From Paraburkholderia sp. LEh10 (GTDB lineage: Bacteria > Pseudomonadota > Gammaproteobacteria > Burkholderiales > Burkholderiaceae), in NCBI RefSeq assembly GCF_017814945.1, contig NZ_JAGIPX010000015.1, forward strand, positions 62,001-126,000: 64,000 bases of DNA, read 5' to 3'. Below are positions 25,038-36,095 of this stretch, one piece after another. The translations under genes and the position numbers were made by a program. The notes beneath the pieces were generated by a model, which saw nothing but the letters and a program-made list of their open reading frames with translations, had not been told where the DNA came from and made no database searches. Position 1 is the stretch's first letter. Each line of letters begins with the position of its first letter.

Positions 25038-26632
25038 TCAAGAAACTCATTCGCAAGCTGTTCGGACAGGACGCGGACCCCGCTGACGAGCCCGCGCCGT
25101 CCGCCGAAGCCGACGAACACGCGCATGCTGGCCGCTCGACCCATACGCCCACCAAGGGCGCCGCGAGCCGCTCGCGCCGCAAGCCGGCCGCGCCAACCGC
25201 CGTGCGCGAGCCCGATGCGCCCGTCATCATCTCTTCCGATATTCACGGCATCGACCCGTCGCTGATTTCCCGCAACGCGATACGCGTCACGGAAGGCCTG
25301 CAACAGGCGGGCTTTCGCGCGTTCATCGTGGGCGGAGCAGTGCGCGATCTGCTGCTCGGCATCGCCCCGAAAGACTTCGACGTCGCCACCGACGCCACGC
25401 CGGAACAGGTGCAGAAGCTGTTCCGCCGCGCGCGCATCATCGGCCGGCGCTTTCAGATCGTGCATGTGCAGTTCGGCCAGGAGATCATCGAAACATCTAC
25501 GTTCCGCGCGCTCGTGGATGCACCGCCCGCGCCGCCCGCCGATGCCGCGCCGCCGAAGCGTCTGAAACGCGACGAGCTGGACCGCCGCACACACGCCGTC
25601 GATGCAAGCGGCCGCGTGTTGCGCGACAACGTCTGGGGCGAGCAGCACGAGGACGCGACGCGCCGCGACTTCACCGTCAACGCGATGTATTACGACCCCG
25701 CCACGCAGACGGTGCTCGACTATCACAATGGGATGGCCGATGTGCGTGCGCGCGTGTTGCGCATGATCGGCGACCCGGCCACGCGCTATCGCGAAGACCC
25801 GGTGCGGATGCTGCGGGTCGTGCGCTTCGCCGCGAAGCTTGGCTTCGAAATCGACGAAGCGACGCGCGCGCCGATCACCGAACTCGCCGATCTGATCAAC
25901 AACGTGCCCGCCGCGCGTCTGTTCGACGAGATGCTCAAGCTGCTGCTGTCGGGCCACGCGCTCGCGTGCCTGCAGCGGCTGCGCAAGGAAGGTTTGCATC
26001 ACGGCCTGCTGCCGCTGCTCGACGTCGTGCTCGAACAGCCGCACGGCGAGCGCTTCATCACGCTTGCGCTGAGCAATACCGACGCACGCGTGATGGCTGG
26101 CAAGCCGGTTTCGCCTGGCTTCCTGTTCGCCACGTTGCTGTGGCACGACGTCCAGCAGCGCTGGCAGCAGTATCAGTCGAATGACGAGTATCCCGTGCCC
26201 GCGCTGCATCGCGCGATGGACGACGTGCTCGACATGCAGACCGAAAAGCTTGCGATCCACAAGCGCTTCTCGTCGGACATGCGCGAGATCTGGGGTCTTC
26301 AGCATCGCCTCGAAAAGCGCTCGGGCCGCAGCGCGCTGAAGCTGCTGGAACACCAAAGATTTAGAGCGGGGTATGATTTCCTCCTGTTGCGCTGCGAATC
26401 GGGCGAACTGGATGAGTCGGTCGGTTCGTGGTGGACGGAGTTCATCGACGCAGACGCCGCCGCGCGCGAAGCACTGCTTTCGCAAGGCGGGAAGGACCGG
26501 ACGCCCAGAAAACGACGGCGGCGCAGCAGCGGCCGGAACCGCAGCAAACAGGGCGACGGAATGGAGGGCGGCACGGCTTCAGGAAACCGCGCAGCGAACG
26601 ATGCGAGCCTCGACGGCCCGCATGACGACTGA
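25034..26632 (+). CDS. pcnB: Poly(A) polymerase I
   Basis: The protein has about 532 residues from the GTG at 25034. The nucleotidyltransferase head has FIVGGAVRDLLLGIAPKDFDVATDA (catalytic Asp pair) and RRARIIGRRFQIVHV, then the RRDFTVNAMYYD and REDPVRMLRVVRFAAKLGF segments typical of PcnB. A C-terminal basic tail (RKRRRRSSGRNRSK) is the usual RNA-binding extension. It adds 3' poly(A) tails that promote RNA decay. A basic N-terminal extension of about 70 residues precedes the domain. The start is inferred from the 4-base overlap with the HAD gene. Confidence 0.9.
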   Translation: MIKKLIRKLFGQDADPADEPAPSAEADEHAHAGRSTHTPTKGAASRSRRKPAAPTAVREPDAPVIISSDIHGIDPSLISRNAIRVTEGLQQAGFRAFIVGGAVRDLLLGIAPKDFDVATDATPEQVQKLFRRARIIGRRFQIVHVQFGQEIIETSTFRALVDAPPAPPADAAPPKRLKRDELDRRTHAVDASGRVLRDNVWGEQHEDATRRDFTVNAMYYDPATQTVLDYHNGMADVRARVLRMIGDPATRYREDPVRMLRVVRFAAKLGFEIDEATRAPITELADLINNVPAARLFDEMLKLLLSGHALACLQRLRKEGLHHGLLPLLDVVLEQPHGERFITLALSNTDARVMAGKPVSPGFLFATLLWHDVQQRWQQYQSNDEYPVPALHRAMDDVLDMQTEKLAIHKRFSSDMREIWGLQHRLEKRSGRSALKLLEHQRFRAGYDFLLLRCESGELDESVGSWWTEFIDADAAAREALLSQGGKDRTPRKRRRRSSGRNRSKQGDGMEGGTASGNRAANDASLDGPHDD

Positions 26633-26680
26633 CGCAGTTCCGGCGCGCGCCGCCGAACGCACGTTGCAGGAACTGATGCC

Positions 26681-27250
26681 ATGACGGTTGCCTATCTGGG
26701 CCTCGGCGCGAATCTCGGGGACGCGCGCCAGACCCTGAAAGACGCGGTGGTGTGCCTCGCACAACAGCACACCGTCACCGTGCTCGCGAAATCGAGCTTC
26801 TATCGAACCGCCCCGATCGACGCGGGCGGCGACGACTATCTGAATCTCGTCGTGAAGCTCGAAACGACGATGCCCGTGCGGCATCTGCTCGCGTTGTGTC
26901 ACAAGATCGAGCATCAGTTCGGCCGGGAGCGGCCCTTTCGCAACGCTCCGCGCACACTCGACCTCGACATTCTGCTGTACGGCGAACACGCGATCGACGA
27001 ACCGGACCTGATCGTGCCGCATCCGCGCATGACCGAGCGTGCCTTCGTGCTCGTGCCGCTCGTCGAGATCGAACCCACACTGATCATTCCGCAACGCGGC
27101 CGCGCGGATGCGTTCCTCGCCGCTGTCGCGGATCAGCGTATCGAAATGGTGAAGTCATCGTGTCAATGTCCGATGGCGAATGCGGCGGCGCATGTGGAAA
27201 CAGGCGCTGAACGCGAAGCGCGCGACACCCCCAAGGGCGGTTGCCGATGA
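26681..27250 (+). CDS. folK: 2-amino-4-hydroxy-6-hydroxymethyldihydropteridine pyrophosphokinase
   Basis: The protein has 189 residues. YLGLGANLGD at the N-terminus and RNAPRTLDLDILLYG (the HPPK signature with the Asp pair) identify it. It transfers pyrophosphate from ATP to hydroxymethyl-dihydropterin in folate synthesis. The last 30 residues, after QRIEMVKSS, are not conserved and contain two cysteines. The stop overlaps the next ATG (ATGA). It belongs to the pcnB-folK-kinase-panB run. Confidence 0.95.
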   Translation: MTVAYLGLGANLGDARQTLKDAVVCLAQQHTVTVLAKSSFYRTAPIDAGGDDYLNLVVKLETTMPVRHLLALCHKIEHQFGRERPFRNAPRTLDLDILLYGEHAIDEPDLIVPHPRMTERAFVLVPLVEIEPTLIIPQRGRADAFLAAVADQRIEMVKSSCQCPMANAAAHVETGAEREARDTPKGGCR

Positions 27251-27942
27251 ATTCGCTGCCGATGACCGCCCCGCCGCTCACCGTCACGGCGCCCGACCTG
27301 CGTCCGCCGCACGGCTATCTGACGATCGAAGGGCCGATCGGCGTCGGCAAGACGTCGCTTGCGCGGCGCCTTGCGCAACGCTGGTCGATGCACGAGCTGT
27401 TCGAGCGCCCGCAGGAGAATCCGTTTCTCGAACGCTTCTATCGCGACACGTCGCGCCATGCGCTGCCCGCGCAGCTCTCGTTCGCGTTACAGCGCGCGCA
27501 GCAGGTTCAGGACATCAACGCGCTGCGCACGGCAGGCACGCCGCTCATCACCGATTTCATGACGCAGAAGAACGACATCTTCGCGCGGCTCACGTTGCAC
27601 GACGACGAATACCAGTTGTATCGCGCGCTCGCGGCAAAGCTCGATGTGCCCGGGCCGTCGCCCGATCTGATCATCTATTTGCAGGCGAGCCCCGAAGTGC
27701 TGTTTTCGCGGATCCAGAAGCGCGCGGTGCCGATGGAGCTGCAGATCTCGGACGCTTACCTGCGCGCGCTATGCGACGCGTACAACGAGTTCTTCTATCA
27801 CTACGACGGCGCGCCCGTTCTCACCGTCAGCGCCGAACACCTGAATCCGCTCGATTCCGACGCGGACCTTGCTTTGCTCGTCGAACGCATCGAAACGATG
27901 CGCGGGCGCAAGGAATTCTTTGTCAAAGGCAGCGCGCTGTAG
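27247..27942 (+). CDS. Deoxynucleoside kinase family protein
   Basis: The protein has 231 residues. P-loop YLTIEGPIGVGKTSLARRL, then FELFERPQENPFLERFY-like region (HELFERPQENPFLERF) with the substrate Glu, and a lid region SRIQKRAVPMEL. These are motifs of the dNK/dGK/dCK family, which phosphorylates deoxynucleosides for salvage. The exact base preference is unknown. It starts at ATG 27247, overlapping folK by 4 bases. This folK-kinase-panB arrangement is common in Burkholderiales. Confidence 0.87.
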   Translation: MNSLPMTAPPLTVTAPDLRPPHGYLTIEGPIGVGKTSLARRLAQRWSMHELFERPQENPFLERFYRDTSRHALPAQLSFALQRAQQVQDINALRTAGTPLITDFMTQKNDIFARLTLHDDEYQLYRALAAKLDVPGPSPDLIIYLQASPEVLFSRIQKRAVPMELQISDAYLRALCDAYNEFFYHYDGAPVLTVSAEHLNPLDSDADLALLVERIETMRGRKEFFVKGSAL

Positions 27943-27985
27943 CGATTGGCTGTAGCGTGCTGCCTCCCTTCCAACGGATTGACTC

Positions 27986-28801
27986 ATGAGCTATTTGCAG
28001 GAGACGAGCCGTAGCGCCGTCACGGTCCCGAAACTCCAGGCGATGCGCGAAGCCGGCGAGAAAATCGTGATGCTCACGTGCTACGACGCGAGCTTCGCGG
28101 CGCTGCTCGATCGCGCGGGCGTGGACTCGCTGCTGATCGGCGATTCGCTCGGCAACGTGCTGCAAGGCCAGAGCACGACGCTGCCCGTCATGCTCGACGA
28201 CATCGCCTATCACACCGCCTGTGTCGCGCGCGCGAAGCCGTCGGCGCTGATCGTCGCGGACCTGCCGTTCGGCACCTACGGCACGCCCGCCGATGCGTTC
28301 GCGAGTTCCGTCAAGCTGATGCAGGCGGGCGCACAGATGGTGAAGCTCGAAGGCGGCGAATGGCTGGCGGACACGGTGCGCTTTCTCGTCGACCGCTCGG
28401 TGCCCGTGTGCGCGCACGTCGGGCTCACGCCGCAATCGGTGCACGCGTTCGGCGGCTTCAAGGTGCAAGGCAAGACGGAAGCGGGCGCGAGCCAGCTGCT
28501 GCGGGATTCGCGCGCGATGCAGGACGCAGGCGCGCAACTGCTCGTGATGGAAGCGATGCCGACGCTGCTCGCCGCCGAGGTGACGAAGCAACTGCGCATT
28601 CCGACGATAGGCATCGGCGCAGGCGTCGAGTGTTCGGGTCAGGTGCTGGTGCTGCACGACATGCTGGGCATTTTCCCCGGCAAGCGTCCGCGGTTCGTGA
28701 AGGATTTCATGCAGGGCCAACCGAGCATCATGGCTGCCGTCGAAGCCTACGTGCGTGCCGTCAAGGACGGCACATTCCCGGGTCCTGAGCACACGTTCTG
28801 A
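27986..28801 (+). CDS. panB: 3-methyl-2-oxobutanoate hydroxymethyltransferase
   Basis: The protein has 271 residues, standard length. [31 protein letters not shown] (metal-binding Asp), VKLEGG and LLVMEAMP (catalytic Glu) identify PanB. It makes ketopantoate for pantothenate and coenzyme A. It is the last gene of the mutL-side plus-strand cluster and is followed by a strong terminator. Confidence 0.96.
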   Translation: MSYLQETSRSAVTVPKLQAMREAGEKIVMLTCYDASFAALLDRAGVDSLLIGDSLGNVLQGQSTTLPVMLDDIAYHTACVARAKPSALIVADLPFGTYGTPADAFASSVKLMQAGAQMVKLEGGEWLADTVRFLVDRSVPVCAHVGLTPQSVHAFGGFKVQGKTEAGASQLLRDSRAMQDAGAQLLVMEAMPTLLAAEVTKQLRIPTIGIGAGVECSGQVLVLHDMLGIFPGKRPRFVKDFMQGQPSIMAAVEAYVRAVKDGTFPGPEHTF

Positions 28802-28810
28802 TCGGGTCTG

Positions 28811-28838
28811 GCGGCGCTTGATAGCGCCGCTTTTTTTT
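28811..28838 (+). terminator. Intrinsic terminator of panB
   Basis: Perfect 8-base stem GCGGCGCT / AGCGCCGC with loop tgat, followed by eight T. Confidence 0.93.
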
Positions 28839-29131
28839 GGGCCCGGATTAGGATCGACCGGCCGCTTGCGCCGGCATTTCTAAGATCGGTCGGATTCGGT
28901 GTGGAATGCGCGTGGCCTATCGCCGTTCTGATTTCAACGCGCGAGACCACGCGCCGACGGAAAAATGACCATGAGCCCCGTCTACGGGATCGACGTCACG
29001 AGCATTTGATCATGCGGACCATTCCGACAACTCCGATGCCGCGTTGCATGCGCGCGTCATCGTGTGGATCGGGCGGCTGTTTCACCGGGATCAGGTGTGA
29101 TGCTGTTTCTCCACGTTGCCGGCTAAAACAT
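28839..29131. other. Convergent intergenic region between panB and pabBC
   Basis: About 290 bases without a recognisable gene. A short plus-strand stretch at about 29006-29098 (DHADHSDNSDAALHARV) is in an open frame but has no start or family match. Confidence 0.3.
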
Positions 29132-30997
29132 TCAAGCAACAATCCGCGCCGGCAACGCCCCGCGCAGCGCATTGCATAGCATCAGCGCTTGCGCGTTCAT
29201 CAAATCGTCACGCGTCAGCACGCGCTCGCCCGCCTGCATGTCGGGATCGTCGAGCAGCACACTGCGCATCACGCCCGGCAGCACACCCGACGACAACGGC
29301 GGTGTCCACCATCGGCCATCCAGCAGCACGAAAACGTTTGATCTGCCGCCCTCGGTCAACTCGCCGCGATCATTGAAGAACAATGTGTCGAACGCGTCGT
29401 GCGTTTCGGCCTCGCGCCAGCCTCGGTCGTATTCCGCGCGGCGCGTCGTCTTGTGCCGCAGCAGCGGATCGCCTGCCTGCATCGTCGCGAAACCATGATC
29501 CGGGCCCAGCAGCACGCCGACGACGTCCTCCGTCAGCGGGACGAGCGGCGCAGAAGTGATTTCCACCGCGCCGCTCTTGTCCAGCGTGAGCCGCATCCGG
29601 TGCGGCACCTGCGTGCGCAGCGCGGCACATTGCGCGACCAGTTGCTCGCGCACGCCGTCCAGGTCGAGTGCGAAGCCCAGCCAGCGCGCACTGTGTCCAA
29701 GCCTCGTGAGATGAAGATCGAGGTGCCGCACGCCGTCTTCACGCGCCGCGTACATCGTTTCGAATAGCTGGAAACCCGGGTCGGCTTCCGTCAGGAAACG
29801 TGCTTTCAATTTGCACTCCGCGTATTCGTCTTGCGCCACGCTGTCGAGCACGATGCCCGCACCGATGCCCATTTCTCCGCGCCGCGCTCCGTCCTGAGTC
29901 TGGGCACCGAGCGTCAGCGTGCGGATCGCCACCGACAGACAGAAATCACCGCACTGCTTGCCGACCGCCTCGCCGAGATCCGGTTGCGTGTCGAGCCAGC
30001 CGATCGCGCCCGTGTACAAGCCGCGCGGCGTGGATTCCAGTTGCTCGATCAGCTGCATCGTCTTGTGCTTGGGCGCGCCCGTGATCGAGCCACACGGAAA
30101 CAGCGCGCGCAGCACATCGGCGAACGACGTGCGCGCCCGCAACGTCGCCGTCACCGTCGACGTCATCTGCCACACCGACTGATACGGCTCGATCGAGAAA
30201 AGCGCCGGCGTCTTGACGGTGCCCGTCTCGGCGATCCGCGAGAGATCGTTGCGCAGCAAATCGACGATCATCACGTTTTCCGCGCGGTTCTTCGGATCGC
30301 CGGCGAGGAAATCCGCTGCCGCGCGGTCTTGCGCCGCATCCGACGCGCGCGGCGCGGTGCCCTTCATGGGGCGCGTGCGCAACGCGGAACCCTTCTTCTC
30401 GACGAACAGCTCCGGCGAACACGACACGACCCAACGGTCGTCGGGCAACGCGATCAGCGCGCCATAATGTACCGACTGCCGCGCGCGCAGCCGCCTGTAC
30501 AACGCGACGGGTGTGCCGAATACGTCGAAGTTCAGCCGATAAGTGTAGTTGATCTGGTAGGAGTCGCCGGCACGCAAGGCCTCGTGGATCGCGCCGATGG
30601 CCTGCGTGAATTGCGCCTCGTCGACGCTCGCCCGGACCCCGCCAATGCCCGCCACGGAAGGCTCGACGGCTGCGCTGTCGTTAAGCGCAAGCCAGGCGTC
30701 GACCCTATCGCGCGACATTTTCCGGCACTCGTCGAACAATAAAAAACGCAGCGTGCCATTGGCGCGCTGCGTCTTCTGCTGCAGGGCCTGTCCAAACTCG
30801 TAGTCGGCCAGCACGACCGCGAACAGCCCGCTTTCGACATCCGCCGACGCCGCGTCGCAGACGGCATCCAGCTGAGCACGGTCGCTACAGACGTGCTCGT
30901 GCCGAAAGCCCGTGTAAAGCCGGCTCGACGGCCGACTTGCCGTCGAGTCGCAGTCGTCCAGCAACGCGAACACGGTACCTGTTTCGTGAGCCGCCAT
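29132..30997 (-). CDS. pabB: Fused aminodeoxychorismate synthase component I and aminodeoxychorismate lyase
   Basis: The protein has about 621 residues. Residues about 105-385 are the chorismate-binding domain (DSYQINYTYRLNFDV, RPMKGTAPR, NVMIVDLLRNDLSRI, FPCGSITGAPK), that is PabB. Residues about 405-621 are a class IV aminotransferase fold (FQLFETMYA, LFFNDRGELTEGGRSNVFV, PLSSGVLPGVMRS), that is PabC. One polypeptide thus turns chorismate plus ammonia into 4-aminobenzoate for folate; the PabA glutaminase is not in this window. The ATG at 30997 is preferred over a TTG four codons upstream. It follows dnaJ by 24 bases. Confidence 0.92.
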   Translation of the reverse strand: MAAHETGTVFALLDDCDSTASRPSSRLYTGFRHEHVCSDRAQLDAVCDAASADVESGLFAVVLADYEFGQALQQKTQRANGTLRFLLFDECRKMSRDRVDAWLALNDSAAVEPSVAGIGGVRASVDEAQFTQAIGAIHEALRAGDSYQINYTYRLNFDVFGTPVALYRRLRARQSVHYGALIALPDDRWVVSCSPELFVEKKGSALRTRPMKGTAPRASDAAQDRAAADFLAGDPKNRAENVMIVDLLRNDLSRIAETGTVKTPALFSIEPYQSVWQMTSTVTATLRARTSFADVLRALFPCGSITGAPKHKTMQLIEQLESTPRGLYTGAIGWLDTQPDLGEAVGKQCGDFCLSVAIRTLTLGAQTQDGARRGEMGIGAGIVLDSVAQDEYAECKLKARFLTEADPGFQLFETMYAAREDGVRHLDLHLTRLGHSARWLGFALDLDGVREQLVAQCAALRTQVPHRMRLTLDKSGAVEITSAPLVPLTEDVVGVLLGPDHGFATMQAGDPLLRHKTTRRAEYDRGWREAETHDAFDTLFFNDRGELTEGGRSNVFVLLDGRWWTPPLSSGVLPGVMRSVLLDDPDMQAGERVLTRDDLMNAQALMLCNALRGALPARIVA

Positions 30998-31021
30998 GCA
31001 TACCGCCAACTTCAGAGCGCG

Positions 31022-32155
31022 TTAATCGAAAAAGCTCTTGACGCGGTCAAACCAGCTCTTGCTCTGCGGGCTATGACGCGCGCCACCTTCGACCAGCGAC
31101 TTTTCGAACTGCTGCAGCAACTCCCGCTGCGACTCCGTGAGCTTGACGGGCGTTTCCACCTGCACATGCACGTACAGATCGCCCGCGATGCTCGAACGCA
31201 GACCCTTGATGCCCTTGCCGCGCAGACGGAACGTCTTGCCCGACTGCGTGCCTTCCGGCACCGTGAAGGTCGCTCGTCCGGCGAGCGTCGGCACTTCGAT
31301 CTCACCGCCCAATGCCGCCTTCGTGAACGGGATCGGCATCTGGCAATGCAGGTCGTCGCCGTCGCGCTCGAAGACGGGGTGCGCCTTGATGTGGATCTCG
31401 ACGTACAGGTCACCCGACGGACCGCCGTTGATGCCCGGCTCGCCGTTGCCGGCCGAACGGATGCGCATGCCGTCGTCGATGCCTGCCGGAATCTTCACTT
31501 CCAGCGTCTTGGTTTCCTTGGTCTTGCCTGCGCCGTGGCAGTGCGTGCAGGGCTCAGGAATATAGGTGCCCGTGCCGTGGCACTTGGGACACGTCTGCTG
31601 GATGCTGAAAAAGCCCTGCGACATCCGCACCGCGCCCGAGCCGTTACACGTCGGGCAGGTTTCCGGCTTCGTGCCCGGCTTCGCGCCCGAGCCGTGGCAG
31701 ACCTCGCACGACACCCAGCTCGGCACGCGAATCTGCGTGTCATAGCCGTGCGCGGCCTGCTCGAGCGTGATTTCCATGCTGTAGCGCAGGTCGGCGCCGC
31801 GGTACACCTGCGGCCCGCCGCGGCCACCGCGACCACCACCCGCCGCCTGGCCGAAAATGTCGCCGAAAATATCGCCGAACGCGTCGGCAAAACCACCGAA
31901 ACCCTGTGCGCCTGCGCCCGCCATGTTCGGATCGACGCCCGCGTGGCCGTACTGGTCATACGCTGCACGCTTCTGCGAGTCCGAGAGCATCTCGTAGGCC
32001 TCTTTCGCCTCCTTGAAATGCTCTTCCGCATCCTTGTTGCCCGGATTGCGGTCAGGGTGGTACTTCATCGCGAGCTTGCGATAAGCCTTCTTGATCTCGT
32101 CGTCGCTCGCGTTCTTTGCGAGGCCCAGAACGTCGTAGTAATCCCGTTTCGCCAT
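31022..32155 (-). CDS. dnaJ: Chaperone protein DnaJ
   Basis: The protein has 377 residues. The J domain ([19 protein letters not shown] with HPD) is followed by a Gly/Phe-rich linker ([18 protein letters not shown]), four CxxCxGxG zinc-finger repeats ([32 protein letters not shown]) and the two C-terminal beta domains. It stimulates the ATPase of DnaK and delivers substrates. It lies 260 bases downstream of dnaK on the same strand. Confidence 0.97.
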   Translation of the reverse strand: MAKRDYYDVLGLAKNASDDEIKKAYRKLAMKYHPDRNPGNKDAEEHFKEAKEAYEMLSDSQKRAAYDQYGHAGVDPNMAGAGAQGFGGFADAFGDIFGDIFGQAAGGGRGGRGGPQVYRGADLRYSMEITLEQAAHGYDTQIRVPSWVSCEVCHGSGAKPGTKPETCPTCNGSGAVRMSQGFFSIQQTCPKCHGTGTYIPEPCTHCHGAGKTKETKTLEVKIPAGIDDGMRIRSAGNGEPGINGGPSGDLYVEIHIKAHPVFERDGDDLHCQMPIPFTKAALGGEIEVPTLAGRATFTVPEGTQSGKTFRLRGKGIKGLRSSIAGDLYVHVQVETPVKLTESQRELLQQFEKSLVEGGARHSPQSKSWFDRVKSFFD

Positions 32156-32238
32156 ATCGGTTCAACGCCATCCACGCAACGCGGCGCGGCAGCTCCTCTT
32201 GAATGCTGGAGTCTCGCGACTCGTAAGGCTCGGGCCTT

Positions 32239-32254
32239 ACCCGTAATTACGGGT
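32239..32254. promoter_or_regulatory. 16-base perfect palindrome upstream of dnaJ
   Basis: ACCCGTAATTACGGGT is perfectly symmetrical and lies 84 bases before the dnaJ start, in the dnaK-dnaJ gap. It has no loop, so it looks like a protein-binding site rather than a terminator. Confidence 0.4.
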
Positions 32255-32365
32255 CAAAAGCCGCGCCCTCCATAAAACAAATGTGCCCGGAGAGCCGAAC
32301 GGCTCGCCAGGCGCGGATTGGTTCGAACGCTCAGACATCGTCAGGCGCCCAACCTCAATCAGCCG

Positions 32366-32392
32366 GGCTGCGCATTATTGCGATGCGCAGCC
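32366..32392. other. Hairpin after dnaK
   Basis: Nine-base stem GGCTGCGCA / TGCGCAGCC with a 9-base loop, 24 bases after the dnaK stop. There is no T run on the minus strand, so it probably acts as a partial terminator or an mRNA 3'-end protector that lowers dnaJ relative to dnaK. Confidence 0.5.
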
Positions 32393-32415
32393 TTGCGGTC
32401 AAACTGCAACCCGGC

Positions 32416-34371
<1,956 letters not shown>

Positions 34372-34464
34372 TTTTACTAATCTCCTGACTTTGATCGCTG
34401 CGGGCATCGCTGGCTGGCCCATCCGGCCACCGGGCGCCCCGCCCTGAATTTCATCCTGCACTCA

Positions 34465-34492
34465 ACATAAGTGCGCCCGCATCGTTTTCAAG
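34465..34492 (-). promoter_or_regulatory. Sigma-32 (RpoH) heat-shock promoter of dnaK
   Basis: On the minus strand CTTG (34492-34489), 17 bases, then CTTATGT (34471-34465). This matches the proteobacterial heat-shock consensus CTTG-N17/18-CYTATNT. The predicted start is near 34458, giving a leader of about 87 bases. An inverted repeat GCACT-N7-AGTGC at 34458-34474 covers the -10. Confidence 0.75.
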
Positions 34493-34542
34493 ACCCCAAA
34501 TGCGATGCGGTCATTAAATTTTTTCAATCGACCCAGCGACGC

Positions 34543-34959
34543 CTACGCCGACCGTCCTATCCCGGGCGTGCCCGCGCCGGCCGCGCGGATTTTCTCACGA
34601 GCCGCGGCAACGGCCGCTTCGAATTGCGCGAGGCCATGCCAGCCGGTCGCCCGCCCGAGCCGCTTGCCCCGGTGGAAGAAGAACCACGTCGGTACGCCGT
34701 GCAGCACGAAGCGCCGGCCGAGATCGCGATGCTCGTAGACGTTGCTATGGAACCAGCGCAGGCCGAGCGCGCGAATCGCGTCCGGCTGCGCGAGCATCGC
34801 CTTTTTCGCGATCTCGCAGTTGAAGCAGTCGAGTCCCCAGAAAAACACCACGGCCAACTCGTCGCCAGCCGACTGCAAGGCGGCGTCGAACGAATCAGCG
34901 GTGAGCTCCTGCATGTCGAACACCGCGAACGCGGTGCCGTCGACGGGGATGCCGGCCAT
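34543..34959 (-). CDS. Thioredoxin-fold protein with CFNC active site
   Basis: The protein has 138 residues and is a thioredoxin-family domain. VVFFWGLDCFNCEIAKKAM carries a CxxC pair (Cys45, Cys48) and VLHGVPTWFFFHRGKRLGR holds the cis-Pro loop (GVPT). The CFNC dipeptide is not the CGPC of thioredoxin 1, so the redox potential may differ. It sits between grpE and dnaK in the same direction, 18 bases after grpE, which suggests heat-shock-linked redox work; the partner is unknown. Confidence 0.85.
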   Translation of the reverse strand: MAGIPVDGTAFAVFDMQELTADSFDAALQSAGDELAVVFFWGLDCFNCEIAKKAMLAQPDAIRALGLRWFHSNVYEHRDLGRRFVLHGVPTWFFFHRGKRLGRATGWHGLAQFEAAVAAAREKIRAAGAGTPGIGRSA

Positions 34960-34977
34960 GTCCGTACAGGCTCGCGC

Positions 34978-35589
34978 TTACTTGGGCGCCGCGACCGTGA
35001 CGAGCGCCGGGCGCAGAACGCGATCGGCGATCACGTAGCCCTTTTGCAGCACGGCGACCACGGTGTTCGGCTCCTGATCGGCCGGCACCATCGAAATAGC
35101 CTGATGGCGGTGCGGGTCGAACTTCTCGCCGACTGGGTTGAGCGCGACAACTTTGCCCTTCTCCAGCGCGCCCGTCAGCTGCCGCAGCGTCAACTCGACG
35201 CCCTCGCGCACCTTGGCCAGATCGTCGCTCGAGTGCGTAACAGCTGCCTCGAGGCTGTCGACGACGGGCAGCAGATGCTCGGCAAAGCTCTCGATCGCGA
35301 ATTTGTGCGCCTTCGCGACGTCTTCCTGGCCGCGGCGGCGAACATTCTCTGTCTCGGCTTTGGCGCGCAGGAAGCTCTCCTGTAATTCGGCCACCTTCGC
35401 CTGAGCCTCGGCCAATGCGGCTTCGACGCCGGCCGGCGCAGCTTGCGCCTGCGCAGGCTCTGCTGCGGCCGCTTCGGGCTGCTGCCCCTGAGCCTGCGGC
35501 TCGCCAGATGCGGCCTCTGCGGCCTGGCGCGCGGCTTCGTCGGCGGGCGTGGGGTTCTGGCTCGTCGGTTTCTCTTGCGTGTTTTCCAT
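34978..35589 (-). CDS. grpE: Nucleotide exchange factor GrpE
   Basis: The protein has 203 residues. An acidic, Ala/Gln/Glu-rich N-terminal tail (about 1-60) leads into a coiled coil ([29 protein letters not shown]). The C-terminal beta domain follows ([36 protein letters not shown]). GrpE releases ADP from DnaK. The start MENTQEK at 35589 is chosen because the 33-codon upstream extension falls in the leader downstream of the sigma-32 promoter and is not family-like. Confidence 0.96.
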   Translation of the reverse strand: MENTQEKPTSQNPTPADEAARQAAEAASGEPQAQGQQPEAAAAEPAQAQAAPAGVEAALAEAQAKVAELQESFLRAKAETENVRRRGQEDVAKAHKFAIESFAEHLLPVVDSLEAAVTHSSDDLAKVREGVELTLRQLTGALEKGKVVALNPVGEKFDPHRHQAISMVPADQEPNTVVAVLQKGYVIADRVLRPALVTVAAPK

Positions 35590-35694
35590 GTCGCTGAATT
35601 CAAAAAATGAAGGCCAAAAAACGGTGGCAGTGTAATGCGAATCGCCCGATAGGCGTTGTGCCTTTACAACATGCCAGCCGCGCATCAACGGAGC

Positions 35695-35723
35695 AAATAA
35701 GGATGCGTACGCTGTATTTCAAG
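35695..35723 (-). promoter_or_regulatory. Sigma-32 (RpoH) heat-shock promoter of grpE
   Basis: On the minus strand CTTG (35723-35720), 18 bases, then CTTATTT (35701-35695), again the CTTG-N17/18-CYTATNT pattern. The predicted start is about 100 bases before the grpE ATG. Confidence 0.75.
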
Positions 35724-35933
35724 GCACCCGCCGATGCTTTTTGCACCTCGCGGACGCCTCGAAATGCGTCGTGACATGCATTTCGAGTTCGCCATCATAT
35801 TGAGATTGAGCGCGCTTCTCGGCTGACCTAAACTCTAATCAAGCGTTCGAAAAGGCACGTTAACCCTAACCTGACGCCCAGCTTACCATCGGCTGAATCG
35901 CCCGTTTCCGCTTGTAATCTCCAAGGGAGTACC

Positions 35934-36095
35934 GTGAAACTGACCTTCGCAATATCGGTGGTCGCATTGGTACTCATCGCGGGCACCACGACCATCTGCA
36001 TGTCCGGGGTAGTCAACGAACACACGACCGAATACGGCGGCGTTCACGCGACGATCGAGCAGCTGTTCAACCCCTACTGGAAATTTTGTCAATAA
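35934..36095 (+). CDS. Small exported or membrane-anchored protein, 53 residues
   Basis: A GTG start with AGGGAG 5-6 bases upstream opens a frame beginning VKLTFAISVVALVLIAGTTT, a strong signal peptide or anchor. The polar part follows (VVNEHTTEYGGVHATIEQLF) and the end is NPYWKFCQ. I do not recognise the family. Its 3' end overlaps the end of the convergent hslR gene by 29 bases. The good ribosome site and clean signal sequence support a real gene. Confidence 0.6.
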   Translation: MKLTFAISVVALVLIAGTTTICMSGVVNEHTTEYGGVHATIEQLFNPYWKFCQ

